From NCBI RefSeq assembly GCF_900215295.1, contig NZ_OCMF01000002.1, positions 496,001 to 560,000 on the forward strand: DNA of 64,000 nt, read 5' to 3'. The notes under the pieces were generated by a model, which worked only from the letters and a program-made list of their open reading frames with translations, ran no database searches and was not told the DNA's origin. Made by a program: the position numbers and the translations under genes. This DNA comes from Salinimicrobium sediminis (GTDB lineage Bacteria; Bacteroidota; Bacteroidia; Flavobacteriales; Flavobacteriaceae). The number at the start of each line of letters is the position of its first letter. Position 1 is the first letter of the stretch. Below, piece by piece: positions 8,487 through 16,912 of this stretch.

Positions 8487-8612
8487 TTAATAAGTGTTCC
8501 TTTTCCTGTTTCTTTTTTCGCGGTAAATGCTGGATATTTTACGAATGAGGAACCCGCTCACCAGCACCACCACCACAATCTCCAGGCCCAAAATCAAATA
8601 ATATACAGTCAT
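8487..8612 (-). CDS. Small single-span membrane protein (41 residues)
   Basis: An unlisted short ORF: ATG at 8610-8612, TAA at 8487-8489. It encodes a short N-terminus (MTVYY), about 19 hydrophobic residues rich in Leu/Ile/Val with a stretch of four valines, then a strongly basic tail (RKISSIYREKRNRKRNTY). This is the positive-inside pattern of a bitopic small protein. There is no strong ribosome-binding site, which is normal for Bacteroidetes, and no homolog that I recognise. It lies alone between the nitroreductase and the AraC gene. The composition is unlikely by chance, but expression is unproven. Confidence 0.45.
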   Translation of the reverse strand: MTVYYLILGLEIVVVVLVSGFLIRKISSIYREKRNRKRNTY

Positions 8613-8840
8613 AGCAATTTATGAAACTAAATGAAATGTAAAATTAGCTTAAATAAACGTTAAGGCTTACCGTTTTTAGCACAAGTAGTAAAAGATATAA
8701 CATTATATTTCATCAATTAAACAACAGCTTTGATTAAGTTTAGGTGGAAAATTAACGTTTTTCAACTAACTATTAGCCGATATGGGGTATTACCCGGCAA
8801 ACCCTTAATAAATTTATAATTTAGGTCCTAAAATTCAATA
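8613..8840. other. Promoter region of the AraC-type gene
   Basis: A+T-rich divergent region between the small membrane ORF and the regulator gene. It holds a small hairpin, GGGTATTACCC at about 8785, and no further ORF. No TAnnTTTG element is clear. Confidence 0.3.
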
Positions 8841-9884
8841 ATGGAGATTTTTGTAAAGGCACTTCCCGTAGATGAGATTCTTGAAAACTTTTCAAAAGAA
8901 TTTAAAATTCCCCTCAAAAAAGACTGTGGAGAACTTACTGTTGATCTTCCCGAACAACTTGGGCAAGGTTACATTAGGGGTGCCAGCTTCGAATCCGGAA
9001 TAGGAATTATCCAGTATCATGTAACCTTTTTTAAAGACATGGAAATTCATTTTACCATGAACAAGACACATCCCTTAAAATTTATTTTTTGTTCTGAGGG
9101 AAGGGTCAATCATGCCTTTGAGGAGAATATGGACATGCATACTATTGATACTTACCAGAACGTCATTGTAGCCAGTAGCGGCCATAACGGTCATATTTTA
9201 TACTTCAAAGCAAATGAGACGGTACATGTAATTAGCCTGGAAATAATCAGGGAAGAATTCAACCAACGGGAAAATTTTGGCTACAAGGACCTCGAACCCA
9301 AACTCAAGCAGTTATTTCAGGACGAGAAGGCAAGGGAGCTTTTCTTCTATCAGGGAAACTACAGTATCCAGGAAGCAGATATTGTCGAAAGTATAACCCA
9401 TGGGGAACATTCGGGATTTCTACGGAATATATTTCTTGAAGGAAAAGCATATGAGATGCTTTCAAAACAGATTGCCCAATACAACGATGATCAAAATGGA
9501 GGGAAATCTGCTATTCTACGAAGAAGTGACGTAGAAAAGGTAAAAAGAGCTGTAGAATTAATCGAAGAAGATCTCACTAAAAATTATTCTGTAGATCATC
9601 TCGCAAAAGAAGTGGGAACCAACGTGAATAAGCTTCAGGAAGGTTTTAAATACATGTTCAATCTCACCGTGAACAAATATGTACAACAGGTGAAACTGGA
9701 GGCTGCCAGGGAATTATTAACGCATTCTGAACAAAACATTTCCCAAATTGTGGCCTTGATCGGCCTTAATAACCGAAGCTACTTTTCCAAGGTCTTCAAG
9801 GAAAAATATGGAGTAAGCCCAAAATACTTTCTGCATCAAAAATCTGAGCCGGACGACGATGAAGAATTTGACGGAGATAAATAA
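8841..9884 (+). CDS. AraC family transcriptional regulator
   Basis: A 347-residue regulator. Residues about 1-215 form an uncharacterised sensing domain with a cupin-like beta-rich first part (IRGASFESGIGIIQYHVTF, HPLKFIFCSEG); residues about 228-335 are the AraC double helix-turn-helix: YSVDHLAKEVGTNVNKLQEGFK and the signature SQIVALIGLNNRSYFSKVFKEKYGVSPKYF. The tail is very acidic (EPDDDEEFDGDK). Cytoplasmic DNA-binding activator or repressor; targets unknown, no obvious partner gene next to it (ligD is convergent). Sensing domain ligand cannot be told. Confidence 0.92.
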   Translation: MEIFVKALPVDEILENFSKEFKIPLKKDCGELTVDLPEQLGQGYIRGASFESGIGIIQYHVTFFKDMEIHFTMNKTHPLKFIFCSEGRVNHAFEENMDMHTIDTYQNVIVASSGHNGHILYFKANETVHVISLEIIREEFNQRENFGYKDLEPKLKQLFQDEKARELFFYQGNYSIQEADIVESITHGEHSGFLRNIFLEGKAYEMLSKQIAQYNDDQNGGKSAILRRSDVEKVKRAVELIEEDLTKNYSVDHLAKEVGTNVNKLQEGFKYMFNLTVNKYVQQVKLEAARELLTHSEQNISQIVALIGLNNRSYFSKVFKEKYGVSPKYFLHQKSEPDDDEEFDGDK

Positions 9885-9891
9885 TTGAATT

Positions 9892-12315
9892 TTAAGAAGA
9901 CAAAGCTTCAAGGGCATCTTCGATCACTATTCCTTTTTCAAGTACGGGTTTAAAAAGATCGGGCTTTTGCTCTATACGTGCAGGCATCGTTTTAATATTG
10001 AATTCCCGCATGTCAAGGCCAGGCTTTACTTCCTTCCATTCTAAAGGTGCAGAAACCGTTGCTCCGGGTTTCGGTCTTGCACAATATGGCGCCGCAAGGG
10101 TTTGACCTTTGCGGTTTTGTAGAAAATCAAGATATATTTTTCCTTTCCTTTTTTTTACATTCCTTTCCATCGAAGTGATCTCCGGCAGTTGTTCCATAAT
10201 AAAATAACATAGGATCTTGGTAAAATCTCTGGCCTCTTCATAACTGTATTTCCCGCCTAGCGGAATGTAAATATGCATACCACTTGAGCCTGATGTTTTT
10301 ATGTAACCTTTTATTTTGGCTTTATCCAACACTTCCTTCGCCACCAGTGCCACTTCAATAACCTGCTCAAAAGTGGTCTTTTCTGAAGGGTCTATATCTA
10401 TTACTGTAAAATCAGGATTTTCCAGGTTTCCTTTGCGGGAGCTCCAGGGATTGAGTTCTATACATCCCAGGTTAGCCAGATAAATAAGACTGGCCTCATT
10501 CTGGCACATCAGATATTCGATGTCCTTTCCTCCCGATTTTGAATGAACCTTTATGGTTTCCAGCCAATGCGGAAAAATCCCCGCAGTATCCTTCTGGTAG
10601 AATCCCTCTTCGTTGATCCCATTCGGGTGCCGGTGCAGGTTCTGTGGACGGTCCACAAGAAACGGGAGTATAGTTTCAGAGATCTGCAGGTAATATTCGA
10701 TAAGATCATATTTCCGAAGGCCTGACTCGGGCCAGTAAACTTTGTCCAGATTACTTATAGGAACCTGAATCTCACCTATTTCCAGAAATTCTCCTTCCTT
10801 TTTTGCAGCAGGCTTTTGTTTTGGAACTTTGACCATTTTCTCCTTAGTGATCTCCTGCGGCACCTTATCCATTCGCAATCCTTTGAACGACGGATGCCGC
10901 AGATGTCCGGATTTGGTCCATTCAGAAAATTTAACCTCGCAGATAAGCTCCGGATGAAGCCAGGTAGCAGTTCTTCCTTTCAGGTTGATCTTCTTCTTAA
11001 AAGGTTTATCATCGGTAATGAGAGGTTTGAATTTTTTCATGAGATCCCGCTTATCCTTATCAGAAAATCCCGTCCCACAGTTGCCAATGTACACCAGTTC
11101 TTCATTTTTGTGCATCCCCAGGATAAGCGAACCAAAAGGCCCCGCAGTTTCAGAATCTGTAAAACCACAGATCAAGGCTTCCTGACTCTCAAAAGCTTTT
11201 ATTTTTAACCACTTATCGCTTCGTGTGCCGGGGGAATATTTCGAATCGGCTTTTTTGGCGATCACCCCCTCCATACCCATCTCAACTGCCTGCTCAAAAA
11301 AGGCTTTTCCCATGCTTTCTACATGGTCGCAGTAATATACCTGCGGAATATCCTCGATCACCTGCGGAAGTAGACTCTTTCGTTCAGTGAGAGGCTGATC
11401 CATAATATTGTGCCCATTTAGATACAGTAGGTCAAAAACATAGTAACGCAATTCGCCTGAAGGATCATTCTGGTAATTCTGAAGCTTCTGAAATTCCGGC
11501 TTTCCCTCTTTGTCCAAAGCCACTATTTCCCCGTCCAGGATCACATCGTGAGGAATGTTCTTTAACTGCTCATAGATCTCCTTGAATTTTGCTTTAAAGG
11601 AAATTCCGTTGCGGGAATAAAGGTCCACTTTCCCCTGCTGAATATTGGCTATTGCCCGGTATCCATCCCACTTCAATTCATAGATCCAATTGGCTTTGTT
11701 GAAAATTTCAGGAGCCTTGGTAGCAAGCATGGGTTTTATGAGTTCTGTGACCTTTAGCTGTTTCACTTTTTCTGAAGCTGCATGTTCACTTAATTTTTCG
11801 GCATCATAGTCAAGATCTGTAGAGAATTCATCGCTTTTTTTGATGAGCAGCCATTGATTGTCTTTTTCCCCGCCCCTCCTGGTGTGGACCAGGGCAAAAG
11901 TGCCTTTGATTTTGGTACCAAAAAAGGTGATTTTAAGGTCTCCCTTTTTTAGCATTTTTAGAAGGTCAGCTTCCTTACCTCCTCCTGCGGCTTCATAGAT
12001 GCCTTCATCCCAGATACTCATCTCCCCTGCCCCATAATTACCTTTGGGAATTGTGCCGTGGAAAGTGAGATACTTAATTGGATGATCTTCGGTCATGATG
12101 GCCAAACGCTTGTCTGCGGGATTCATGGAAGGTCCTTTGGGAACGGCCCAGCTTTTCAGCACTCCCTCCATCTCCAGGCGCAGGTCGTAATGCAGCCTGC
12201 TGGCCCTATGGCGTTGTATAACAAACCTTAGGCGGCCTTTATTCTTTTCGTAAACCGCTTCGGGTTCGGGGGTATCAGAAAAATTCCGTTTTTTACTGTA
12301 CTCGTCAAGTGCCAT
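9892..12315 (-). CDS. ligD: DNA ligase D (phosphoesterase-ligase-polymerase)
   Basis: An 807-residue multidomain end-joining enzyme. Residues about 1-180: 3'-phosphoesterase domain (RLHYDLRLE, AVPKGPS, HGTIPKGNYGAGEM). Residues about 195-500: ATP-dependent ligase with nucleotidyl-transfer lysine 215 in YELKWDGYR, then DGEIVALD, GMEGVIAKK and WLKIK. Residues about 525-800: archaeo-eukaryotic-primase-type polymerase with the metal-binding TVIDIDPSE and the SGSSGMHIYIPL loop. All three domains look complete, in the order known from Pseudomonas LigD. It directly follows ku with no gap between stop and start, so the two form one non-homologous end-joining operon. Confidence 0.97.
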   Translation of the reverse strand: MALDEYSKKRNFSDTPEPEAVYEKNKGRLRFVIQRHRASRLHYDLRLEMEGVLKSWAVPKGPSMNPADKRLAIMTEDHPIKYLTFHGTIPKGNYGAGEMSIWDEGIYEAAGGGKEADLLKMLKKGDLKITFFGTKIKGTFALVHTRRGGEKDNQWLLIKKSDEFSTDLDYDAEKLSEHAASEKVKQLKVTELIKPMLATKAPEIFNKANWIYELKWDGYRAIANIQQGKVDLYSRNGISFKAKFKEIYEQLKNIPHDVILDGEIVALDKEGKPEFQKLQNYQNDPSGELRYYVFDLLYLNGHNIMDQPLTERKSLLPQVIEDIPQVYYCDHVESMGKAFFEQAVEMGMEGVIAKKADSKYSPGTRSDKWLKIKAFESQEALICGFTDSETAGPFGSLILGMHKNEELVYIGNCGTGFSDKDKRDLMKKFKPLITDDKPFKKKINLKGRTATWLHPELICEVKFSEWTKSGHLRHPSFKGLRMDKVPQEITKEKMVKVPKQKPAAKKEGEFLEIGEIQVPISNLDKVYWPESGLRKYDLIEYYLQISETILPFLVDRPQNLHRHPNGINEEGFYQKDTAGIFPHWLETIKVHSKSGGKDIEYLMCQNEASLIYLANLGCIELNPWSSRKGNLENPDFTVIDIDPSEKTTFEQVIEVALVAKEVLDKAKIKGYIKTSGSSGMHIYIPLGGKYSYEEARDFTKILCYFIMEQLPEITSMERNVKKRKGKIYLDFLQNRKGQTLAAPYCARPKPGATVSAPLEWKEVKPGLDMREFNIKTMPARIEQKPDLFKPVLEKGIVIEDALEALSS

Positions 12316-13095
12316 TTATGAAGCTTTCTTCTTCTTTTTCTTCTTATCTAAACTTGCCTTCAGCTGTGCCATAAGATCTGTTGCCGGCGTAGGTTTGGAT
12401 TCGAACTTTTCCACCTTTGTTTTCTTTCCGGAGCTCTTTGCCTTAATGATCTTGAGCAATTGATCATTATAAACATCTTTAAAATCTTCAAATTTGAATT
12501 CTTCGGTATACTGCTCGATCAGGGATTTTGCCATGTCCACCTCCTTTTTGGAAACCTTGATATCGGGTAATTTTAATTCCGAAGGATCCCTAATTTCATC
12601 GGCGAACCTTATCACGTGCAATACAAGTGCATCTTTGTACACGCCAATAAGGCTAAGATTTTCCTTAGCCCTCATTACAAAGGTCGCCACTCCAAGTTTA
12701 CCGGTATCTTTTAAGGCATCTCTCAACAGGTTATAAGACTTTTCCCCATCTTTTTGAGGTTCCAGGAAATATGGTTTTTTAAAAAGCACATCAGAAACTT
12801 CGCTTTCTTCAATAAAAGCTTCAATATCAACAGTTTTTGACTTCTTCATATTCGCTTTATCGAAATCCTCTTTTTCGAGAATAATATAAGAATCATCCTG
12901 CCGGTAACCTTTTACAATATCCTTCCACTCCACTTCTTCGCCAGTCACTTCATTCACCCGTTTATATCTTATCCTGGCGTGATCATTTTTATCAAGCATA
13001 TCCAGGTCCAGCTTTCGCTCTTCACTGCCCGAATACATTTTGATGGGGATACTCACCAGTCCAAAACTTATCGTACCGTTCCAGATAGATCTCAT
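12316..13095 (-). CDS. ku: Ku DNA end-binding protein
   Basis: A 259-residue bacterial Ku. It starts MRSIWNGTISFGLVSIPIKMYS, the hallmark of the family, continues with the beta-barrel core to about residue 210 (VEWKDIVKGY, GVYKDALVLHVIRFADEIRD) and ends in a lysine-rich tail, which in other bacterial Ku proteins binds DNA or helps recruit LigD. It forms a ring dimer on broken ends. Its stop abuts the ligD start exactly (12316/12315). Upstream (13096-13286) is a short divergent promoter region shared with the SDR gene. Confidence 0.96.
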   Translation of the reverse strand: MRSIWNGTISFGLVSIPIKMYSGSEERKLDLDMLDKNDHARIRYKRVNEVTGEEVEWKDIVKGYRQDDSYIILEKEDFDKANMKKSKTVDIEAFIEESEVSDVLFKKPYFLEPQKDGEKSYNLLRDALKDTGKLGVATFVMRAKENLSLIGVYKDALVLHVIRFADEIRDPSELKLPDIKVSKKEVDMAKSLIEQYTEEFKFEDFKDVYNDQLLKIIKAKSSGKKTKVEKFESKPTPATDLMAQLKASLDKKKKKKKAS

Positions 13096-13286
13096 AATTC
13101 ATTTTTTTATTTGCTTCTCTACAAGATACCCGATTTTTTCACGCTTTCCTGAAGGATTAGCATTGTCTTAACGACAACAGCAGAATTACGGCAATGATTT
13201 CGCTAAACCTTTCTTAATCATTTTGCAAACCCTCAAAAACCAGTTAAATTAGAAAAGTCCCTATTGTTGAAGAAATTTTAAACCGA

Positions 13287-14150
13287 ATGAAGATGAAAAG
13301 ACTGGAAAACAAAGTAGCTATTGTAACAGGAGGAGCCACAGGAATTGGAGAGGCTATTTCAAAGAAATTTGCCGCCGAAGGTGCGAAGGTTTTTCTCGTA
13401 GGAATGCCTCAGGACCCTGTAAAACAGGTAATAGAGGATATTAAAAAAAGTAAAGGAAAAGCCATTGGTTTTTCTGCCGATATTTCTTCTGAAGAAAATG
13501 CCAAAGAAGCTGTGGAGACCGCAGTAAAATATTTTGGGCACCTGGATATCCTTATCAATAATGCCGGAGTCTATCCTGAAGTGAACACTATAGATGAATT
13601 TTCTGTAGAAGCATTTGATAATCTCCTGAAGAATAATCTCAGAACCACATTTTTGATGACCAAATATGCCATTCCGCATTTAAAAAAGAGCCGGGGCTGT
13701 ATAGTTGCAGCAGGTTCTGAAGCCGGAAGCATAGGAATCCCAAATGTTACTCCATACGGAGGCACCAAAGGCTTCATTCATTCCTTTATAAAAGGGGTTG
13801 CCGCCGAGCAGGCTAAAAATGGAATAAGAGCAAATATTGTAGCTCCCGGACCAATAGACACTGCCTGGACTCATAAAGAAACCAGCGACATCAATAAGAA
13901 AATTGAAAAGCAGATGATGAGCGCCACCCCATTAGGCAGACGTGGTACTCCCGAAGAGATCGCCAATGTCTACCTGTTCCTTGCTTCTGAAGAGGCATCT
14001 TATGTCACCGGGGCTATTTATGCCGCCGATGGAGGAATTACAATAGGAAAAGGGCCGGTTGGGGATGAAGTCCCTTCAAAACTCAAAAAAGAACCAAAAG
14101 GAACATTAAACCTGAAGCATCAAATGGATGGTGCCACAAACCTAAGATAA
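13287..14150 (+). CDS. SDR family oxidoreductase (glucose/3-oxoacyl-like)
   Basis: A 287-residue classical short-chain dehydrogenase: TGGATGIGEA nucleotide loop at about residues 14-23, NNAG at about 91, catalytic Ser in AGSEAGS and the Y-x-x-x-K pair in YGGTKGF, then the APGPIDTAW loop and a C-terminal YVTGAIYAADGG. About 30 extra residues follow the usual end (GPVGDEVPSKLKKEPKG...), as in stress-related SDRs of the YhdF/YghA kind. Reaction: NAD(P)-dependent alcohol/ketone conversion, substrate unknown. Two bases separate it from the flavodoxin-like gene, so they share an operon. ATG at 13287 and the in-frame ATG at 13293 are both possible starts. Confidence 0.92.
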   Translation: MKMKRLENKVAIVTGGATGIGEAISKKFAAEGAKVFLVGMPQDPVKQVIEDIKKSKGKAIGFSADISSEENAKEAVETAVKYFGHLDILINNAGVYPEVNTIDEFSVEAFDNLLKNNLRTTFLMTKYAIPHLKKSRGCIVAAGSEAGSIGIPNVTPYGGTKGFIHSFIKGVAAEQAKNGIRANIVAPGPIDTAWTHKETSDINKKIEKQMMSATPLGRRGTPEEIANVYLFLASEEASYVTGAIYAADGGITIGKGPVGDEVPSKLKKEPKGTLNLKHQMDGATNLR

Positions 14151-14152
14151 AC

Positions 14153-14812
14153 ATGAAGTTAAAAGCACTTTTTCTCAACTGTACATTAAAAAAATCCCCT
14201 GAAACCTCCAATACTGAAGCCTTTATTGATCAGGCTAAAATGATGTTTAAGGAACTGGATGTGGAAACCGAGAGCATAAGGGTTGTCGACAAAAATATCA
14301 AGTTCGGAAATTCTTCCAATGAAGGTGAGGATGACGGCTGGCCCGGGATCCTGAAAAAAGTAAAAGCCAGTGATATAGTAATTATTGCCACCCCTATCTG
14401 GCGTGGCGATCGCAGTTCTGTAGCCAAGATTGTGGGAGAAAGATTTGATGGCATCTGGGAAGAGGCGAATAAGGAAACCGGGCAGTATCCCACCTTTAAC
14501 AAGGTTGGGGGAGTTATGGTAGATGGAAATGAAGACGGCGCCAAAAAAGCTATTTCAAGCATCTGTTTTGATCTTTCTGAACACGGCTTTACAGTTCCCG
14601 TCAATGCTTTTAGCTATTACGTAGGTAAGGCAGGACCTGGACCGGCTTATATAGAAGCTAAAGGAGACAGGCATTTCTTCACCAACAGAACTTTATATCT
14701 CATGGTCCATAACATGGTACACATGGCTAAAGTCCTAAAGGAAAATCCATATCCAACCAATGTGAATGAGCTTAAGAAAAAAGCTGAGAAAATAAGTGAC
14801 ACAGAAGACTAA
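14153..14812 (+). CDS. NADPH-dependent FMN reductase / flavodoxin-like protein
   Basis: A 219-residue flavodoxin-fold protein: first strand KALFLNCTLKKSPETSNTEAFI with the phosphate loop, the second strand-loop DIVIIATPIWRGDRSSVAK that binds the flavin ring, and GGVMVDGNEDGAKKAI. It matches the NADPH-dependent FMN reductase group and probably supplies reduced flavin or reduces quinones. It lies two bases after an SDR gene and 20 bases before a small membrane protein, so it is the middle gene of a three-gene operon. Electron partner unknown. Confidence 0.88.
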   Translation: MKLKALFLNCTLKKSPETSNTEAFIDQAKMMFKELDVETESIRVVDKNIKFGNSSNEGEDDGWPGILKKVKASDIVIIATPIWRGDRSSVAKIVGERFDGIWEEANKETGQYPTFNKVGGVMVDGNEDGAKKAISSICFDLSEHGFTVPVNAFSYYVGKAGPGPAYIEAKGDRHFFTNRTLYLMVHNMVHMAKVLKENPYPTNVNELKKKAEKISDTED

Positions 14813-14832
14813 CCTATAAAAAACCAATCATT

Positions 14833-15189
14833 ATGCTTAACTGGCTACTCCACATTATAATTGACGCTGCGGTGCTTTTAATTGCAGCAAAAATGTTACC
14901 CAAGGTAGAACTAAAAGGCTGGAAAACGGCGATTTTAGTTGCCTTCCTTATTGGGATCCTCAGCTTTCTATTAAGCTGGATCCTTACTGCAGTGCTCAAT
15001 ATTGCGACGCTGGGAATTTTCTATTTCCTGGGTCTCGGCTTTATTACCAGGATCATTGCTTATGCGATCATCATCGAAATTGCAGATAAACTGAGCAGCG
15101 ATTTTAAAACTCACGGATTCATGCCGTCATTATGGCTGGCCATCATCATTGCCATTGTTGGATCCCTGGTGGACTGGATCCTGCTATAA
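14833..15189 (+). CDS. Phage-holin-family / YvlD-like four-helix membrane protein
   Basis: A 118-residue very hydrophobic protein with four membrane helices (about 2-20, 31-52, 55-80, 98-116) and short charged turns. It matches the family usually labelled phage holin family (mycobacterial 4TMS holin, YvlD), which in chromosomes is not linked to phage. Role unknown; related proteins go with envelope stress genes. Last gene of the SDR operon, followed by a strong terminator. Confidence 0.8.
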   Translation: MLNWLLHIIIDAAVLLIAAKMLPKVELKGWKTAILVAFLIGILSFLLSWILTAVLNIATLGIFYFLGLGFITRIIAYAIIIEIADKLSSDFKTHGFMPSLWLAIIIAIVGSLVDWILL

Positions 15190-15210
15190 GTTCAGGTTTT
15201 AAAAATGATA

Positions 15211-15249
15211 AATCCCGGCAGAATTTTTCCTGTCGGGATTTTTTTGTTT
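15211..15249 (+). terminator. Rho-independent terminator of the SDR/FMN reductase operon
   Basis: AATCCCGGCAG (15211-15221) pairs with CTGTCGGGATT (15230-15240) with one G-U pair, followed by TTTTTTG. It begins 21 bases after the holin-like stop. Confidence 0.9.
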
Positions 15250-15300
15250 TAAAATTATTTGGCCACGAATTCACGAATGATTTTTTTGTGGTGCCGACCT

Positions 15301-15630
15301 GTCGCCTCTTTTAAACCCAGGCCCCGATGGGGCTGTTGGGTTTTTGATCATTTATTCCCCGGGTTGAAACCCGGGGCTACCGATCTATCGCACCTACGGG
15401 GCTTTTGGATTTTTGATCATTTACACCCCGGGTTAAAACCCGGGGCTACTGTCGCCCAGATGGGGCTGTTGGATTTTTGATCATTTATTCCCCGGGTTGA
15501 AACCCGGGGCTACCGATCTATCGCCCCTACGGGGCTTTTGGATTTGGATCATTTAAACCCCGGTTGAAAACCCGGGGCTACCGATCTACTGCCCCTACGG
15601 GGCTTTTGGATTTGGATCATTTACACTATC
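15301..15630. repeat. Tandem array of double-palindrome units (about 4.5 copies, 64-69 bp)
   Basis: Each unit holds a small hairpin (GCCCCTACGGGGC or a GCCC..GATGGGGC variant), a linker TTGGATTTTTGATCATTTA and a strong 20-bp palindrome CCCCGGGTTGAAACCCGGGG followed by CTAC. The strong palindromes lie at 15357-15376, 15426-15445, 15490-15509 and 15558-15577 (periods 69, 64, 68). Units alternate between two linker types: with ...GGGGCTGTTGG (first, third) and ...CGATCTAYYGCCCCTACGGGGCTTTTGG (second, fourth, fifth). No reading frame is conserved. REP/BIME-like; a REP-associated transposase (RAYT) may move it, none is in the window. Confidence 0.85.
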
Positions 15631-15640
15631 TGCCACCACT

Positions 15641-15658
15641 GCGCGGTTTGCAACGCGC
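15641..15658. repeat. REP-like palindrome GCGCGGTTTGCAACGCGC
   Basis: An 18-bp inverted repeat right after the tandem array. It resembles the GGCGCGGATTTGTAATCCGTGCC palindromes near 55731 and 56116 and probably belongs to the same class of REP-like sequences. Confidence 0.6.
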
Positions 15659-15717
15659 AATACGAAAATCAATTTTCAATTAGAACCATTTTCTGTCCTC
15701 TGACCTCTGCCCTCCTA

Positions 15718-15742
15718 CTGATCACTGATCACTGATCACTGA
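15718..15742. repeat. Heptamer tandem repeat CTGATCA x3
   Basis: Three and a half copies of the 7-mer CTGATCA, directly at the 3' end of the OYE gene. A similar heptamer (ACTGAAC x3) lies at 57292-57315. Confidence 0.7.
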
Positions 15743-15745
15743 ATA

Positions 15746-16825
15746 CTACTTCCTCTTCGCTCTCTGATATTGGTTTGGCCAATCCATATCAAAATCCAGA
15801 TGTTTTGCTGCTTTCATTGGAAAATAGGGGTTTCTAAGCATTTCGCGACCTATAAAGATCATATCTGCCTGCTCGTTTTGAAGCACTTCCTCTGCTTCTT
15901 CGGGAGTGGTAATAAGCCCTACAGCTGCGGTCATTATTCCGGCTTCAGCTTTAATTTTTTCTGAAAAGGGCACCTGGTATTTTTTCTTTACCGGGATGAT
16001 CACATCTGAAACGAGTCCGCCCGAAGAGCAATCCACAAGATCCACACCTCTTTCTTTTAATATTTTTGCCAGCTTAACCGATTCTTCTTCATTCCATCCC
16101 CCCTGCGCCCAGTCTGTCGCTGAAATCCGGATAAAAAGAGGAAGTTCCTGCGGCCATTCCTCCCTGATTGCATCCACCACTTCAAGCACTAAACGACTTC
16201 GGTTCTCAAAGCTGCCTCCGTACTCATCAGTCCTTCGGTTACTAAGCGGGGACAGGAATTCGTGCAAAAGATAGCCATGGGCTGCATGGATCTCTACAAC
16301 TTTAAAGCCCGCTAAAAATGCCCTCTTTGCCGCCTCATTAAAATCCAGGATCACTTTTTCAATTCCGGCGGAATCTAATTTAAGCGGATCGGGATGGTCT
16401 TCAAAAAATGGAATTGCAGAAGGTGCTACAGGTTTCCAGCCTCCCTCCTCTTTGGGTACCAATAACCCGCCTTTCCAGGGGCTGGAGGTGGAGGCTTTTC
16501 TTCCGGCGTGGGCCAGTTGGATTCCGGGGACACTGCCGTTGGCTTCCAAAAATGTGGTGATTTGTTTCAGTTTTTCAATGTGTTCATCTTTCCATATTCC
16601 AAGATCATCGGGAGAGATACGGCCTTCAGGAGAAACAGCGGTAGCTTCAGAAACAACAAGTCCGGCGCCACCAACGGCACGGGAACCCAGGTGCACCAGG
16701 TGCCAGTCATTGGCAAAACCATCTTCACTGCTGTACATGCACATGGGAGAAACCCCGATTCGGTTTTTAAATTCAACAGATCTTATTTTCAAAGGCTGAA
16801 AAAGCCTTGGGGAATTACTAATCAT
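15746..16825 (-). CDS. NADH:flavin oxidoreductase (Old Yellow Enzyme, YqjM/NamA type)
   Basis: A 359-residue TIM-barrel flavoenzyme that reduces activated C=C bonds. Visible features: KNRIGVSPMCMYS near the N-terminus with the YqjM-type redox-tuning cysteine, the substrate-binding HAGRKAS loop (His-x-x-Arg), and EIHAAHGYLLHEFLSPLSNRRTDEYGGS in the middle, with IFIGREMLRNPYFP binding the phosphate. The N-terminal part with an ATG at 16825 is chosen; the longer frame from TTG at 16849 overlaps the -7 element CAAAAATA (16847-16854, minus strand) and is unlikely. Physiological substrate unknown, probably quinones or enals under oxidative stress. It stands alone, on the strand opposite the SDR operon. 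Confidence 0.95.
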   Translation of the reverse strand: MISNSPRLFQPLKIRSVEFKNRIGVSPMCMYSSEDGFANDWHLVHLGSRAVGGAGLVVSEATAVSPEGRISPDDLGIWKDEHIEKLKQITTFLEANGSVPGIQLAHAGRKASTSSPWKGGLLVPKEEGGWKPVAPSAIPFFEDHPDPLKLDSAGIEKVILDFNEAAKRAFLAGFKVVEIHAAHGYLLHEFLSPLSNRRTDEYGGSFENRSRLVLEVVDAIREEWPQELPLFIRISATDWAQGGWNEEESVKLAKILKERGVDLVDCSSGGLVSDVIIPVKKKYQVPFSEKIKAEAGIMTAAVGLITTPEEAEEVLQNEQADMIFIGREMLRNPYFPMKAAKHLDFDMDWPNQYQRAKRK

Positions 16826-16846
16826 TTTTTGGTTTTCAAATTCTCC

Positions 16847-16854
16847 CAAAAATA
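16847..16854 (-). promoter_or_regulatory. -7 promoter element of the OYE gene
   Basis: TATTTTTG on the minus strand, 21 bases before the chosen ATG and followed by GGGAGAA, which can serve as ribosome-binding site. Confidence 0.55.
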
Positions 16855-16912
16855 GGGAATCTTTAAAGGCTTTTAGAAGAGCTTCAATAGGAAACCCGAA
16901 TTTATAAATCGA

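Noticed and set aside
8363-8548. 61-residue plus-strand ORF after the nitroreductase start
   Set aside because: Antisense to the nitroreductase start and the small membrane ORF, without family-like sequence.
15259-15480. 73-residue plus-strand ORF with repeated F-D-H-L-x-P-G-L-K-P-G-A-T
   Set aside because: The repetition comes from the palindromic DNA array itself; the frame breaks where the array changes unit type.
15301-15630. Could the regular palindromes be a CRISPR array?
   Set aside because: The spacers are themselves repeated and palindromic, not unique; no cas genes in the window.
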